From assembly GCA_958299035.1 (NCBI GenBank), contig CATQJL010000223.1, positions 55,038,302 to 55,102,301 on the forward strand: a stretch of 64,000 nt of DNA, read 5' to 3'. Made by a program: the position numbers and the translations under genes. The notes under the pieces are model-generated. The model was not told the origin of the DNA. It worked only from the letters and a program-made list of their open reading frames with translations, and did no database searches. The stretch comes from Cylicocyclus nassatus. Lineage: Eukaryota; Nematoda; Chromadorea; Rhabditida; Strongylidae. Of this stretch, positions 1 to 11,486 are shown one piece after another; the first letter of the stretch is position 1, and every line of letters starts with the position of its first letter.

Positions 1-66
1 GTGGTGTGGCGGTTAGCACTCAGGACTCTGAATCCTGCGACGTGAGTTCAAATCTCACCGGGACCT
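1..66 (+). tRNA. tRNA-Gln(CUG), cut by window edge
   Basis: Lacks its first 6 nt (outside the window); A14 to G in the D loop. Confidence 0.7.
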
Positions 67-166
67 AGTCTTTTGCGCAAAGTCTTCAATACTTCGTCAT
101 CGTCAAGAGGGCTTTGCGATGAGGATAGAATGGAAAACAGTTCTCAGCGATGCGAATGCGATCGGT

Positions 167-238
167 GGTCCCGTGGTGTAGCGGTTAGCACTCAAGACTC
201 TGAATCCTGCGACGTGAGTTCAAATCTCACCGGGACCT
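167..238 (+). tRNA. tRNA-Gln(CUG)
   Basis: Anticodon CTG at 200-202. Anticodon stem CAAGA gives one A-C mismatch. Terminator TTTT at 243-246. Confidence 0.75.
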
Positions 239-338
239 AGTCTTTTGCGCAAGGTCTCTAATACTTCGTCATTGTCAGGAGGGCTTTGCGATGATGATAG
301 AATGGAAAACAGTTCTCAGCGATGCGAATGCGATCGGT

Positions 339-410
339 GGTCCCGTGGTGTAGCGGTTAGCACTCAGGACTCTGAATCCTGCGACGTGAGTTCAAATCTC
401 ACCGGGACCT
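339..410 (+). tRNA. tRNA-Gln(CUG)
   Basis: Consensus copy: all four stems pair fully. Confidence 0.92.
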
Positions 411-510
411 AGTCTTTTGCGCAAAGTCTTCAATACTTCGTCATCGTCAAGAGGGCTTTGCGATGAGGATAGAATGGAAAACAGTTCTCAGCGATGCGAA
501 TGCGATCGGT

Positions 511-582
511 GGTCCCGTGGTGTAGCGGTTAGCACTCAGGACTCTGAATCCTGCGACGTGAGTTCAAATCTCACCGGGACCT
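511..582 (+). tRNA. tRNA-Gln(CUG)
   Basis: Consensus copy. Confidence 0.92.
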
Positions 583-820
583 AGTCTTTTGCGCAAGGTC
601 TCTAATACTTCGTCATTGTCAGGAGGGCTTTGCGATGAGGTTAGAATGGAAAACCGTTCTCAGCGATGCGAATGCGATCGGTTCGGTCCCGTGGTGTAGC
701 GGTTAGCACTCAGGACTCTGGATCCTGCGCAAGGTCTTCAATACTTCGTCATCGTCAAGAGGGCTTTGCGATGAGGATAGAATGGAAAACCGTTCTCAGC
801 GATGCGAATGCGATCGGTTC

Positions 821-892
821 GGTCCCGTGGTGTAGCGGTTAGCACTCAGGACTCTGAATCCTGCGACGTGAGTTCAAATCTCACCGGGACCT
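821..892 (+). tRNA. tRNA-Gln(CUG)
   Basis: Consensus copy. Confidence 0.92.
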
Positions 893-992
893 AGTCTTTT
901 GCGCAAGGTCTCTAATACTTCGTCATTGTCAGGAGGGCTTTGCGATGATGATAGAATGGAAAACAGTTCTCAGCGATGCGAATGCGATCGGT

Positions 993-1064
993 GGTCCCGT
1001 GGTGTAGCGGTTAGCACTCAGGACTCTGAATCCTGCGACGTGAGTTCAAATCTCACCGGGACCT
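993..1064 (+). tRNA. tRNA-Gln(CUG)
   Basis: Consensus copy. Confidence 0.92.
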
Positions 1065-1164
1065 AGTCTTTTGCGCAAAGTCTTCAATACTTCGTCATCG
1101 TCAAGAGGGCTTTGCGATGAGGATAGAATGGAAAACAGTTCTCAGCGATGCGAATGCGATCGGT

Positions 1165-1236
1165 GGTCCCGTGGTGTAGCGGTTAGCACTCAAGACTCTG
1201 AATCCTGCGACGTGAGTTCAAATCTCACCGGGACCT
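1165..1236 (+). tRNA. tRNA-Gln(CUG)
   Basis: CAAGA anticodon-stem variant. Confidence 0.75.
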
Positions 1237-1336
1237 AGTCTTTTGCGCAAGGTCTCTAATACTTCGTCATTGTCAGGAGGGCTTTGCGATGATGATAGAA
1301 TGGAAAACAGTTCTCAGCGATGCGAATGCGATCGGT

Positions 1337-1408
1337 GGTCCCGTGGTGTAGCGGTTAGCACTCAGGACTCTGAATCCTGCGACGTGAGTTCAAATCTCAC
1401 CGGGACCT
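1337..1408 (+). tRNA. tRNA-Gln(CUG)
   Basis: Consensus copy. Confidence 0.92.
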
Positions 1409-1508
1409 AGTCTTTTGCGCAAAGTCTTCAATACTTCGTCATCGTCAAGAGGGCTTTGCGATGAGGATAGAATGGAAAACAGTTCTCAGCGATGGGAATG
1501 CGATCGGT

Positions 1509-1580
1509 GGTCCCGTGGTGTAGCGGTTAGCACTCAGGACTCTGAATCCTGCGACGTGAGTTCAAATCTCACCGGGACCT
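1509..1580 (+). tRNA. tRNA-Gln(CUG)
   Basis: Consensus copy. Confidence 0.92.
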
Positions 1581-2218
1581 AGTCTTTTGCGCAAGGTCTC
1601 TAATACTTCGTCATTGTCAGGAGGGCTTTGCGATGAGGTTAGAATGGAAAACCGTTCTCAGCGATGCGAATGCGATCGGTTCGGTCCCGTGGTGTAGCGG
1701 TTAGCACTCAGGACTCTGGATCCTGCGCAAGGTCTTCAATACTTCGTCATCGTCAAGAGGGCTTTGCGATGAGGATAGAATGGAAAACAGTTCTCAGCGA
1801 TGCGAATGCGATCGGTGGTCCCGTGGTGTAGCGGTTAGCACTCAGGACTCTGGATCCTGCGCAAGGTCTTCAATACTTCGTCATCGTCAAGAGGGCTTTG
1901 CGATGAGGATAGAGTGGAAAACAGTTCTCAGCGATGCGAATGCGATCGGTGGTCCCGTGGTGTAGCGGTTAGCACTCAGGACTCTGGATCCTGCGCAAGG
2001 TCCTCAATACTTCGTCATCGTCAAGAGGGCTTTGCGATGAGGACAGAATGGAAAACAGTTCTCAGCGATGCGAATGCGATCGGTGGTCCCGTGGTGTAGC
2101 GGTTAGCACTCAGGACTCTGGATCCTGCGCAAGGTCTTCAATACTTCGTCATCGTCAAGAGGGCTTTGCGATGAGGATAGAGTGGAAAACAGTTCTCAGC
2201 GATGCGAATGCGATCGGT

Positions 2219-2290
2219 GGTCCCGTGGTGTAGCGGTTAGCACTCAGGACTCTGAATCCTGCGACGTGAGTTCAAATCTCACCGGGACCT
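2219..2290 (+). tRNA. tRNA-Gln(CUG)
   Basis: Consensus copy. Confidence 0.92.
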
Positions 2291-2392
2291 AGTCTTTTGC
2301 GCAAAGTCTTCAATACTTCGTCATTGTCAGGAGGGCTTTGCGATGAGGTTAGAATGGAAAACAGTTCTCAGCGATGCGTATACGATCGGTTC

Positions 2393-2464
2393 GGTCCCGT
2401 GGTGTAGCGGTTAGCACTCAGGACTCTGAATCCTGCGACGTGAGTTCAAATCTCACCGGGACCT
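2393..2464 (+). tRNA. tRNA-Gln(CUG)
   Basis: Consensus copy. Confidence 0.92.
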
Positions 2465-2564
2465 AGTCTTTTGCGCAAAGTCTTCAATACTTCGTCATCG
2501 TCAAGAGGGCTTTGCGATGAGGATAGAATGGAAAACAGTTCTCAGCGATGCGAATGCGATCGGT

Positions 2565-2636
2565 GGTCCCGTGGTGTAGCGGTTAGCACTCAGGACTCTG
2601 AATCCTGCGACGTGAGTTCAAATCTCACCGGGACCT
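2565..2636 (+). tRNA. tRNA-Gln(CUG)
   Basis: Consensus copy. Confidence 0.92.
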
Positions 2637-2736
2637 AGTCTTTTGCGCAAGGTCTCTAATACTTCGTCATTGTCAGGAGGGCTTTGCGATGATGATAGAA
2701 TGGAAAACAGTTCTCAGCGATGCGAATGCGATCGGT

Positions 2737-2808
2737 GGTCCCGTGGTGTAGCGGTTAGCACTCAGGACTCTGAATCCTGCGACGTGAGTTCAAATCTCAC
2801 CGGGACCT
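2737..2808 (+). tRNA. tRNA-Gln(CUG)
   Basis: Consensus copy. Confidence 0.92.
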
Positions 2809-3178
2809 AGTCTTTTGCGCAAAGTCTTCAATACTTCGTCATCGTCAAGAGGGCTTTGCGATGAGGATAGAATGGAAAACAGTTCTCAGCGATGCGAATG
2901 CGATCGGTGGTCCCGTGGTGTAGCGGTTAGCACTCAGGACTCTGGATCCTGCGCAAGGTCTTCAATACTTCGTCATCGTCAAGAGGGCTTTGCGATGAGG
3001 ATAGAATGGAAAACAGTTCTCAGCGATGCGAATGCGATCGGTGGTCCCGTGGTGTAGCGGTTAGCACTCAGGACTCTGGATCCTGCGCAAGGTCTTCAAC
3101 ACTTCATCATCGTCAAGAGGGCTCTGCGATGAGGATAGAATGGAAAACAGTTCTCAGCGATGCGAATGCGATCGGTTC

Positions 3179-3250
3179 GGTCCCGTGGTGTAGCGGTTAG
3201 CACTCAGGACTCTGAATCCTGCGACGTGAGTTCAAATCTCACCGGGACCT
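3179..3250 (+). tRNA. tRNA-Gln(CUG)
   Basis: Consensus copy. Confidence 0.92.
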
Positions 3251-3352
3251 AGTCTTTTGCGCAAGGTCTCTAATACTTCGTCATTGTCAGGAGGGCTTTG
3301 CGATGAGGTTAGAATGGAAAACAGTTCTCAGCGATGCGAATACGATCGGTTC

Positions 3353-3424
3353 GGTCCCGTGGTGTAGCGGTTAGCACTCAGGACTCTGAATCCTGCGACG
3401 TGAGTTCAAATCTCACCGGGACCT
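3353..3424 (+). tRNA. tRNA-Gln(CUG)
   Basis: Consensus copy. Confidence 0.92.
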
Positions 3425-3524
3425 AGTCTTTTGCGCAAAGTCTTCAATACTTCGTCATCGTCAAGAGGGCTTTGCGATGAGGATAGAATGGAAAACAGTT
3501 CTCAGCGATGCGAATGCGATCGGT

Positions 3525-3596
3525 GGTCCCGTGGTGTAGCGGTTAGCACTCAGGACTCTGAATCCTGCGACGTGAGTTCAAATCTCACCGGGACCT
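3525..3596 (+). tRNA. tRNA-Gln(CUG)
   Basis: Consensus copy. Confidence 0.92.
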
Positions 3597-3830
3597 AGTC
3601 TTTTGCGCAAGGTCTCTAATACTTCGTCATTGTCAGGAGGGCTTTGCGATGATGATAGAATGGAAAACAGTTCTCAGCGATGCGAATGCGATCGGTGGTC
3701 CCGTGGTGTAGCGGTTAGCACTCAGGACTCTGGATCCTGCGCAAGGTCTTCAATACTTCGTCATCGTCAAGAGGGCTTTGCGATGAGGATAGAATGGAAA
3801 GCAGTTCTCAGCGATGCGAATGCGATCGGT

Positions 3831-3902
3831 GGTCCCGTGGTGTAGCGGTTAGCACTCAGGACTCTGAATCCTGCGACGTGAGTTCAAATCTCACCGGGAC
3901 CT
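3831..3902 (+). tRNA. tRNA-Gln(CUG)
   Basis: Consensus copy. Confidence 0.92.
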
Positions 3903-4540
3903 AGTCTTTTGCGCAAGGTCTCTAATACTTCGTCATTGTCAGGAGGGCTTTGCGATGAGGTTAGAATGGAAAACCGTTCTCAGCGATGCGAATGCGATCG
4001 GTTCGGTCCCGTGGTGTAGCGGTTAGCACTCAGGACTCTGGATCCTGCGCAAGGTCTTCAATACTTCGTCATCGTCAAGAGGGCTTTGCGATGAGGATAG
4101 AATGGAAAACAGTTCTCAGCGATGCGAATGCGATCGGTGGTCCCGTGGTGTAGCGGTTAGCACTCAGGACTCTGGATCCTGCGCAAGGTCTTCAATACTT
4201 CGTCATCGTCAAGAGGGCTTTGCGATGAGGATAGAGTGGAAAACAGTTCTCAGCGATGCGAATGCGATCGGTGGTCCCGTGGTGTAGCGGTTAGCACTCA
4301 GGACTCTGGATCCTGCGCAAGGTCCTCAATACTTCGTCATCGTCAAGAGGGCTTTGCGATGAGGACAGAATGGAAAACAGTTCTCAGCGATGCGAATGCG
4401 ATCGGTGGTCCCGTGGTGTAGCGGTTAGCACTCAGGACTCTGGATCCTGCGCAAGGTCTTCAATACTTCGTCATCGTCAAGAGGGCTTTGCGATGAGGAT
4501 AGAGTGGAAAACAGTTCTCAGCGATGCGAATGCGATCGGT

Positions 4541-4612
4541 GGTCCCGTGGTGTAGCGGTTAGCACTCAGGACTCTGAATCCTGCGACGTGAGTTCAAATC
4601 TCACCGGGACCT
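4541..4612 (+). tRNA. tRNA-Gln(CUG)
   Basis: Consensus copy. Confidence 0.92.
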
Positions 4613-4714
4613 AGTCTTTTGCGCAAAGTCTTCAATACTTCGTCATTGTCAGGAGGGCTTTGCGATGAGGTTAGAATGGAAAACAGTTCTCAGCGATGCG
4701 TATACGATCGGTTC

Positions 4715-4786
4715 GGTCCCGTGGTGTAGCGGTTAGCACTCAGGACTCTGAATCCTGCGACGTGAGTTCAAATCTCACCGGGACCT
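4715..4786 (+). tRNA. tRNA-Gln(CUG)
   Basis: Consensus copy. Confidence 0.92.
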
Positions 4787-4886
4787 AGTCTTTTGCGCAA
4801 AGTCTTCAATACTTCGTCATCGTCAAGAGGGCTTTGCGATGAGGATAGAATGGAAAACAGTTCTCAGCGATGCGAATGCGATCGGT

Positions 4887-4958
4887 GGTCCCGTGGTGTA
4901 GCGGTTAGCACTCAGGACTCTGAATCCTGCGACGTGAGTTCAAATCTCACCGGGACCT
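4887..4958 (+). tRNA. tRNA-Gln(CUG)
   Basis: Consensus copy. Confidence 0.92.
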
Positions 4959-5058
4959 AGTCTTTTGCGCAAGGTCTCTAATACTTCGTCATTGTCAGGA
5001 GGGCTTTGCGATGATGATAGAATGGAAAACAGTTCTCAGCGATGCGAATGCGATCGGT

Positions 5059-5130
5059 GGTCCCGTGGTGTAGCGGTTAGCACTCAGGACTCTGAATCCT
5101 GCGACGTGAGTTCAAATCTCACCGGGACCT
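5059..5130 (+). tRNA. tRNA-Gln(CUG)
   Basis: Consensus copy. Confidence 0.92.
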
Positions 5131-5500
5131 AGTCTTTTGCGCAAAGTCTTCAATACTTCGTCATCGTCAAGAGGGCTTTGCGATGAGGATAGAATGGAAA
5201 ACAGTTCTCAGCGATGCGAATGCGATCGGTGGTCCCGTGGTGTAGCGGTTAGCACTCAGGACTCTGGATCCTGCGCAAGGTCTTCAATACTTCGTCATCG
5301 TCAAGAGGGCTTTGCGATGAGGATAGAATGGAAAACAGTTCTCAGCGATGCGAATGCGATCGGTGGTCCCGTGGTGTAGCGGTTAGCACTCAGGACTCTG
5401 GATCCTGCGCAAGGTCTTCAACACTTCATCATCGTCAAGAGGGCTCTGCGATGAGGATAGAATGGAAAACAGTTCTCAGCGATGCGAATGCGATCGGTTC

Positions 5501-5572
5501 GGTCCCGTGGTGTAGCGGTTAGCACTCAGGACTCTGAATCCTGCGACGTGAGTTCAAATCTCACCGGGACCT
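5501..5572 (+). tRNA. tRNA-Gln(CUG)
   Basis: Consensus copy. Confidence 0.92.
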
Positions 5573-5674
5573 AGTCTTTTGCGCAAGGTCTCTAATACTT
5601 CGTCATTGTCAGGAGGGCTTTGCGATGAGGTTAGAATGGAAAACAGTTCTCAGCGATGCGAATACGATCGGTTC

Positions 5675-5746
5675 GGTCCCGTGGTGTAGCGGTTAGCACT
5701 CAGGACTCTGAATCCTGCGACGTGAGTTCAAATCTCACCGGGACCT
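5675..5746 (+). tRNA. tRNA-Gln(CUG)
   Basis: Consensus copy. Confidence 0.92.
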
Positions 5747-5846
5747 AGTCTTTTGCGCAAAGTCTTCAATACTTCGTCATCGTCAAGAGGGCTTTGCGAT
5801 GAGGATAGAATGGAAAACAGTTCTCAGCGATGCGAATGCGATCGGT

Positions 5847-5918
5847 GGTCCCGTGGTGTAGCGGTTAGCACTCAGGACTCTGAATCCTGCGACGTGAGTT
5901 CAAATCTCACCGGGACCT
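5847..5918 (+). tRNA. tRNA-Gln(CUG)
   Basis: Consensus copy. Confidence 0.92.
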
Positions 5919-6152
5919 AGTCTTTTGCGCAAGGTCTCTAATACTTCGTCATTGTCAGGAGGGCTTTGCGATGATGATAGAATGGAAAACAGTTCTCAGC
6001 GATGCGAATGCGATCGGTGGTCCCGTGGTGTAGCGGTTAGCACTCAGGACTCTGGATCCTGCGCAAGGTCTTCAATACTTCGTCATCGTCAAGAGGGCTT
6101 TGCGATGAGGATAGAATGGAAAGCAGTTCTCAGCGATGCGAATGCGATCGGT

Positions 6153-6224
6153 GGTCCCGTGGTGTAGCGGTTAGCACTCAGGACTCTGAATCCTGCGACG
6201 TGAGTTCAAATCTCACCGGGACCT
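6153..6224 (+). tRNA. tRNA-Gln(CUG)
   Basis: Consensus copy. Confidence 0.92.
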
Positions 6225-6460
6225 AGTCTTTTGCGCAAGGTCTCTAATACTTCGTCATTGTCAGGAGGGCTTTGCGATGATGTTAGAATGGAAAACCGTT
6301 CTCAGCGATGCGAATGCGATCGGTTCGGTCCCGTGGTGTAGCGGTTAGCACTCAGGACTCTGGATCCTGCGCAAGGTCTCTAATACTTCGTCATTGTCAG
6401 GAGGGCTTTGCGATGATGATAGAATGGAAAACAGTTCTTAGCGATGCGAATGCGATCGGT

Positions 6461-6532
6461 GGTCCCGTGGTGTAGCGGTTAGCACTCAGGACTCTGAATC
6501 CTGCGACGTGAGTTCAAATCTCACCGGGACCT
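6461..6532 (+). tRNA. tRNA-Gln(CUG)
   Basis: Consensus copy. Confidence 0.92.
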
Positions 6533-6632
6533 AGTCTTTTGCGCAAAGTCTTCAATACTTCGTCATCGTCAAGAGGGCTTTGCGATGAGGATAGAATGGA
6601 AAACAGTTCTCAGCGATGCGAATGCGATCGGT

Positions 6633-6704
6633 GGTCCCGTGGTGTAGCGGTTAGCACTCAAGACTCTGAATCCTGCGACGTGAGTTCAAATCTCACCGGG
6701 ACCT
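6633..6704 (+). tRNA. tRNA-Gln(CUG)
   Basis: CAAGA anticodon-stem variant. Confidence 0.75.
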
Positions 6705-6804
6705 AGTCTTTTGCGCAAGGTCTCTAATACTTCGTCATTGTCAGGAGGGCTTTGCGATGATGATAGAATGGAAAACAGTTCTCAGCGATGCCAATGCGAT
6801 CGGT

Positions 6805-6876
6805 GGTCCCGTGGTGTAGCGGTTAGCACTCAGGACTCTGAATCCTGCGACGTGAGTTCAAATCTCACCGGGACCT
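6805..6876 (+). tRNA. tRNA-Gln(CUG)
   Basis: Consensus copy. Confidence 0.92.
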
Positions 6877-6976
6877 AGTCTTTTGCGCAAAGTCTTCAAT
6901 ACTTCGTCATCGTCAAGAGGGCTTTGCGATGAGGATAGAATGGAAAACAGTTCTCAGCGATGCGAATGCGATCGGT

Positions 6977-7048
6977 GGTCCCGTGGTGTAGCGGTTAGCA
7001 CTCAGGACTCTGAATCCTGCGACGTGAGTTCAAATCTCACAGGGACCT
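6977..7048 (+). tRNA. tRNA-Gln(CUG)
   Basis: C66 to A breaks the last acceptor pair (G7-A66). Confidence 0.75.
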
Positions 7049-7286
7049 AGTCTTTTGCGCAAGGTCTCTAATACTTCGTCATTGTCAGGAGGGCTTTGCG
7101 ATGAGGTTAGAATGGAAAACCGTTCTCAGCGATGCGAATGCGATCGGTTCGGTCCCGTGGTGTAGCGGTTAGCACTCAGGACTCTGGATCCTGCGCAAGG
7201 TCTTCAATACTTCGTCATCGTCAAGAGGGCTTTGCGATGAGGATAGAATGGAAAACCGTTCTCAGCGATGCGAATGCGATCGGTTC

Positions 7287-7358
7287 GGTCCCGTGGTGTA
7301 GCGGTTAGCACTCAGGACTCTGAATCCTGCGACGTGAGTTCAAATCTCACCGGGACCT
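7287..7358 (+). tRNA. tRNA-Gln(CUG)
   Basis: Consensus copy. Confidence 0.92.
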
Positions 7359-7726
7359 AGTCTTTTGCGCAAAGTCTTCAATACTTCGTCATCGTCAAGA
7401 GGGCTTTGCGATGAGGATAGAATGGAAAACAGTTCTCAGCGATGCGAATGCGATCGGTGGTCCCGTGGTGTAGCGGTTAGCACTCAGGACTCTGGATCCT
7501 GCGCAAGGTCTTCAATACTTCGTCATCGTCAAGAGGGCTTTGCGATGAGGATAGAGTGGAAAACAGTTCTCAGCGATGCGAATGCGATCGGTGGTCCCGT
7601 GGTGTAGCGGTTAGCACTCAGGACTCTGGATCCTGCGCAAGGTCCTCAATACTTCGTCATCGTCAAGAGGGCTTTGCGATGAGGACAGAATGGAAAACAG
7701 TTCTCAGCGATGCGAATGCGATCGGT

Positions 7727-7798
7727 GGTCCCGTGGTGTAGCGGTTAGCACTCAGGACTCTGAATCCTGCGACGTGAGTTCAAATCTCACCGGGACCT
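7727..7798 (+). tRNA. tRNA-Gln(CUG)
   Basis: Consensus copy. Confidence 0.92.
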
Positions 7799-7900
7799 AG
7801 TCTTTTGCGCAAAGTCTTCAATACTTCGTCATCGTCAAGAGGGCTTTGCGATGAGGATAGAATGGAAAACCGTTCTCAGCGATGCGAATGCGATCGGTTC

Positions 7901-7972
7901 GGTCCCGTGGTGTAGCGGTTAGCACTCAGGACTCTGAATCCTGCGACGTGAGTTCAAATCTCACCGGGACCT
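7901..7972 (+). tRNA. tRNA-Gln(CUG)
   Basis: Consensus copy. Confidence 0.92.
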
Positions 7973-8206
7973 AGTCTTTTGCGCAAAGTCTTCAATACTT
8001 CGTCATCGTCAAGAGGGCTTTGCGATGAGGATAGAATGGAAAACAGTTCTCAGCGATGCGAATGCGATCGGTGGTCCCGTGGTGTAGCGGTTAGCACTCA
8101 GGACTCTGGATCCTGCGCAAGGTCTTCAATACTTCGTCATCGTCAAGAGGGCTTTGCGATGAGGATAGAATGGAAAACAGTTCTCAGCGATGCGAATGCG
8201 ATCGGT

Positions 8207-8278
8207 GGTCCCGTGGTGTAGCGGTTAGCACTCAGGACTCTGAATCCTGCGACGTGAGTTCAAATCTCACCGGGACCT
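8207..8278 (+). tRNA. tRNA-Gln(CUG)
   Basis: Consensus copy. Confidence 0.92.
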
Positions 8279-8514
8279 AGTCTTTTGCGCAAGGTCTCTA
8301 ATACTTCGTCATTGTCAGGAGGGCTTTGCGATGAGGTTAGAATGGAAAACCGTTCTCAGCGATGCGAATGCGATCGGTTCGGTCCCGTGGTGTAGCGGTT
8401 AGCACTCAGGACTCTGGATCCTGCGCAAGGTCTCTAATACTTCGTCATTGTCAGGAGGGCTTTGCGATAATGATAGAATGGAAAACAGTTCTTAGCGATG
8501 CGAATGCGATCGGT

Positions 8515-8586
8515 GGTCCCGTGGTGTAGCGGTTAGCACTCAGGACTCTGAATCCTGCGACGTGAGTTCAAATCTCACCGGGACCT
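8515..8586 (+). tRNA. tRNA-Gln(CUG)
   Basis: Consensus copy. Confidence 0.92.
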
Positions 8587-8686
8587 AGTCTTTTGCGCAA
8601 AGTCTTCAATACTTCGTCATCGTCAAGAGGGCTTTGCGATGAGGATAGAATGGAAAACAGTTCTCAGCGATGCGAATGCGATCGGT

Positions 8687-8758
8687 GGTCCCGTGGTGTA
8701 GCGGTTAGCACTCAAGACTCTGAATCCTGCGACGTGAGTTCAAATCTCACCGGGACCT
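8687..8758 (+). tRNA. tRNA-Gln(CUG)
   Basis: CAAGA anticodon-stem variant. Confidence 0.75.
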
Positions 8759-8992
8759 AGTCTTTTGCGCAAGGTCTCTAATACTTCGTCATTGTCAGGA
8801 GGGCTTTGCGATGATGATAGAATGGAAAACAGTTCTCAGCGATGCGAATGCGATCGGTGGTCCCGTGGTGAAGCGGTTAGCACTCAGGACTCTGGATCCT
8901 GCGCAAGGTCTTCAATACTTCGTCATCGTCAAGAGGGCTTTGCGATGAGGATAGAATGGAAAACAGTTCTCAGCGATGCGAATGCGATCGGT

Positions 8993-9064
8993 GGTCCCGT
9001 GGTGTAGCGGTTAGCACTCAGGACTCTGAATCCTGCGACGTGAGTTCAAATCTCACCGGGACCT
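8993..9064 (+). tRNA. tRNA-Gln(CUG)
   Basis: Consensus copy. Confidence 0.92.
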
Positions 9065-9300
9065 AGTCTTTTGCGCAAGGTCTCTAATACTTCGTCATTG
9101 TCAGGAGGGCTTTGCGATGAGGTTAGAATGGAAAACCGTTCTCAGCGATGCGAATGCGATCGGTTCGGTCCCGTGGTGTAGCGGTTAGCACTCAGGACTC
9201 TGGATCCTGCGCAAGGTCTCTAATACTTCGTCATTGTCAGGAGGGCTTTGCGATAATGATAGAATGGAAAACAGTTCTTAGCGATGCGAATGCGATCGGT

Positions 9301-9372
9301 GGTCCCGTGGTGTAGCGGTTAGCACTCAGGACTCTGAATCCTGCGACGTGAGTTCAAATCTCACCGGGACCT
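9301..9372 (+). tRNA. tRNA-Gln(CUG)
   Basis: Consensus copy. Confidence 0.92.
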
Positions 9373-9472
9373 AGTCTTTTGCGCAAAGTCTTCAATACTT
9401 CGTCATCGTCAAGAGGGCTTTGCGATGAGGATAGAATGGAAAACAGTTCTCAGCGATGCGAATGCGATCGGT

Positions 9473-9544
9473 GGTCCCGTGGTGTAGCGGTTAGCACTCA
9501 AGACTCTGAATCCTGCGACGTGAGTTCAAATCTCACCGGGACCT
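9473..9544 (+). tRNA. tRNA-Gln(CUG)
   Basis: CAAGA anticodon-stem variant. Confidence 0.75.
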
Positions 9545-9644
9545 AGTCTTTTGCGCAAGGTCTCTAATACTTCGTCATTGTCAGGAGGGCTTTGCGATGA
9601 TGATAGAATGGAAAACAGTTCTCAGCGATGCGAATGCGATCGGT

Positions 9645-9716
9645 GGTCCCGTGGTGTAGCGGTTAGCACTCAGGACTCTGAATCCTGCGACGTGAGTTCA
9701 AATCTCACCGGGACCT
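9645..9716 (+). tRNA. tRNA-Gln(CUG)
   Basis: Consensus copy. Confidence 0.92.
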
Positions 9717-9816
9717 AGTCTTTTGCGCAAAGTCTTCAATACTTCGTCATCGTCAAGAGGGCTTTGCGATGAGGATAGAATGGAAAACAGTTCTCAGCGA
9801 TGCGAATGCGATCGGT

Positions 9817-9888
9817 GGTCCCGTGGTGTAGCGGTTAGCACTCAGGACTCTGAATCCTGCGACGTGAGTTCAAATCTCACCGGGACCT
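9817..9888 (+). tRNA. tRNA-Gln(CUG)
   Basis: Consensus copy. Confidence 0.92.
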
Positions 9889-10126
9889 AGTCTTTTGCGC
9901 AAGGTCTCTAATACTTCGTCATTGTCAGGAGGGCTTTGCGATGAGGTTAGAATGGAAAACCGTTCTCAGCGATGCGAATGCGATCGGTTCGGTCCCGTGG
10001 TGTAGCGGTTAGCACTCAGGACTCTGGATCCTGCGCAAGGTCTTCAATACTTCGTCATCGTCAAGAGGGCTTTGCGATGAGGATAGAATGGAAAACCGTT
10101 CTCAGCGATGCGAATGCGATCGGTTC

Positions 10127-10198
10127 GGTCCCGTGGTGTAGCGGTTAGCACTCAGGACTCTGAATCCTGCGACGTGAGTTCAAATCTCACCGGGACCT
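10127..10198 (+). tRNA. tRNA-Gln(CUG)
   Basis: Consensus copy. Confidence 0.92.
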
Positions 10199-10700
10199 AG
10201 TCTTTTGCGCAAAGTCTTCAATACTTCGTCATCGTCAAGAGGGCTTTGCGATGAGGATAGAATGGAAAACAGTTCTCAGCGATGCGAATGCGATCGGTGG
10301 TCCCGTGGTGTAGCGGTTAGCACTCAGGACTCTGGATCCTGCGCAAGGTCCTCAATACTTCGTCATCGTCAAGAGGGCTTTGCGATGAGGACAGAATGGA
10401 AAACAGTTCTCAGCGATGCGAATGCGATCGGTGGTCCCGTGGTGTAGCGGTTAGCACTCAGGACTCTGGATCCTGCGCAAGGTCTTCAATACTTCGTCAT
10501 CGTCAAGAGGGCTTTGCGATGAGGATAGAGTGGAAAACAGTTCTCAGCGATGCGAATGCGATCGGTGGTCCCGTGGTGTAGCGGTTAGCACTCAGGACTC
10601 TGGATCCTGCGCAAGGTCTTCAATACTTCGTCATCGTCAAGAGGGCTTTGCGATGAGGATAGAATGGAAAACAGTTCTCAGCGATGCGAATGCGATCGGT

Positions 10701-10772
10701 GGTCCCGTGGTGTAGCGGTTAGCACTCAGGACTCTGAATCCTGCGACGTGAGTTCAAATCTCACCGGGACCT
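10701..10772 (+). tRNA. tRNA-Gln(CUG)
   Basis: Consensus copy. Confidence 0.92.
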
Positions 10773-10874
10773 AGTCTTTTGCGCAAAGTCTTCAATACTT
10801 CGTCATCGTCAAGAGGGCTTTGCGATGAGGATAGAATGGAAAACCGTTCTCAGCGATGCGAATGCGATCGGTTC

Positions 10875-10946
10875 GGTCCCGTGGTGTAGCGGTTAGCACT
10901 CAGGACTCTGAATCCTGCGACGTGAGTTCAAATCTCACCGGGACCT
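10875..10946 (+). tRNA. tRNA-Gln(CUG)
   Basis: Consensus copy; the following spacer lacks 2 nt near 11000. Confidence 0.92.
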
Positions 10947-11178
10947 AGTCTTTTGCGCAAAGTCTTCAATACTTCGTCATCGTCAAGAGGGCTTTGCGAT
11001 GGATAGAATGGAAAACAGTTCTCAGCGATGCGAATGCGATCGGTGGTCCCGTGGTGTAGCGGTTAGCACTCAGGACTCTGGATCCTGCGCAAGGTCTTCA
11101 ATACTTCGTCATCGTCAAGAGGGCTTTGCGATGAGGATAGAATGGAAAACAGTTCTCAGCGATGCGAATGCGATCGGT

Positions 11179-11250
11179 GGTCCCGTGGTGTAGCGGTTAG
11201 CACTCAGGACTCTGAATCCTGCGACGTGAGTTCAAATCTCACCGGGACCT
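11179..11250 (+). tRNA. tRNA-Gln(CUG)
   Basis: Consensus copy. Confidence 0.92.
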
Positions 11251-11486
11251 AGTCTTTTGCGCAAAGTCTTCAATACTTCGTCATCGTCAAGAGGGCTCTG
11301 CGATGAGGATAGAATGGAAAACAGTTCTCAGCGATGCGAATGCGATCGGTGGTCCCGTGGTGTAGCGGTTAGCACTCAGGACTCTGGATCCTGCGCAAGG
11401 TCTTCAACACTTCGTCATCGTCAAGAGGGCTTTGCGATGAGGATAGAATGGAAAACAGTTCTCAGCGATGCGAATGCGATCGGTTC

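Larger units (their letters stand above)
685..10035 (+). pseudogene. 5'-half tRNA-Gln copies, first 10 kb (24)
   Basis: Shortened copies of 45 nt start at 685, 1683, 1817, 1951, 2085, 2909, 3043, 3697, 4005, 4139, 4273, 4407, 5231, 5365, 6019, 6327, 7151, 7459, 7593, 8073, 8381, 8859, 9167 and 9991. Each runs from the tRNA 5' end through the anticodon arm to TCCTGCG and joins the spacer at CAAGG. Each also has G in place of A at position 37 (CTCTGGATCC, a BamHI site). The A box remains; the B box, T arm, 3' acceptor and terminator are gone, so no tRNA can form. The copy at 8859 has a further T to A in the D arm. Confidence 0.95.

Noticed and set aside
900..960. Box C-like RTGATGA in some spacers (GCGATGATGATAG), suggesting a tRNA-snoRNA pair.
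   Set aside because: No box D at a suitable distance, and most spacers read GATGAGGATAG, which lacks the motif.
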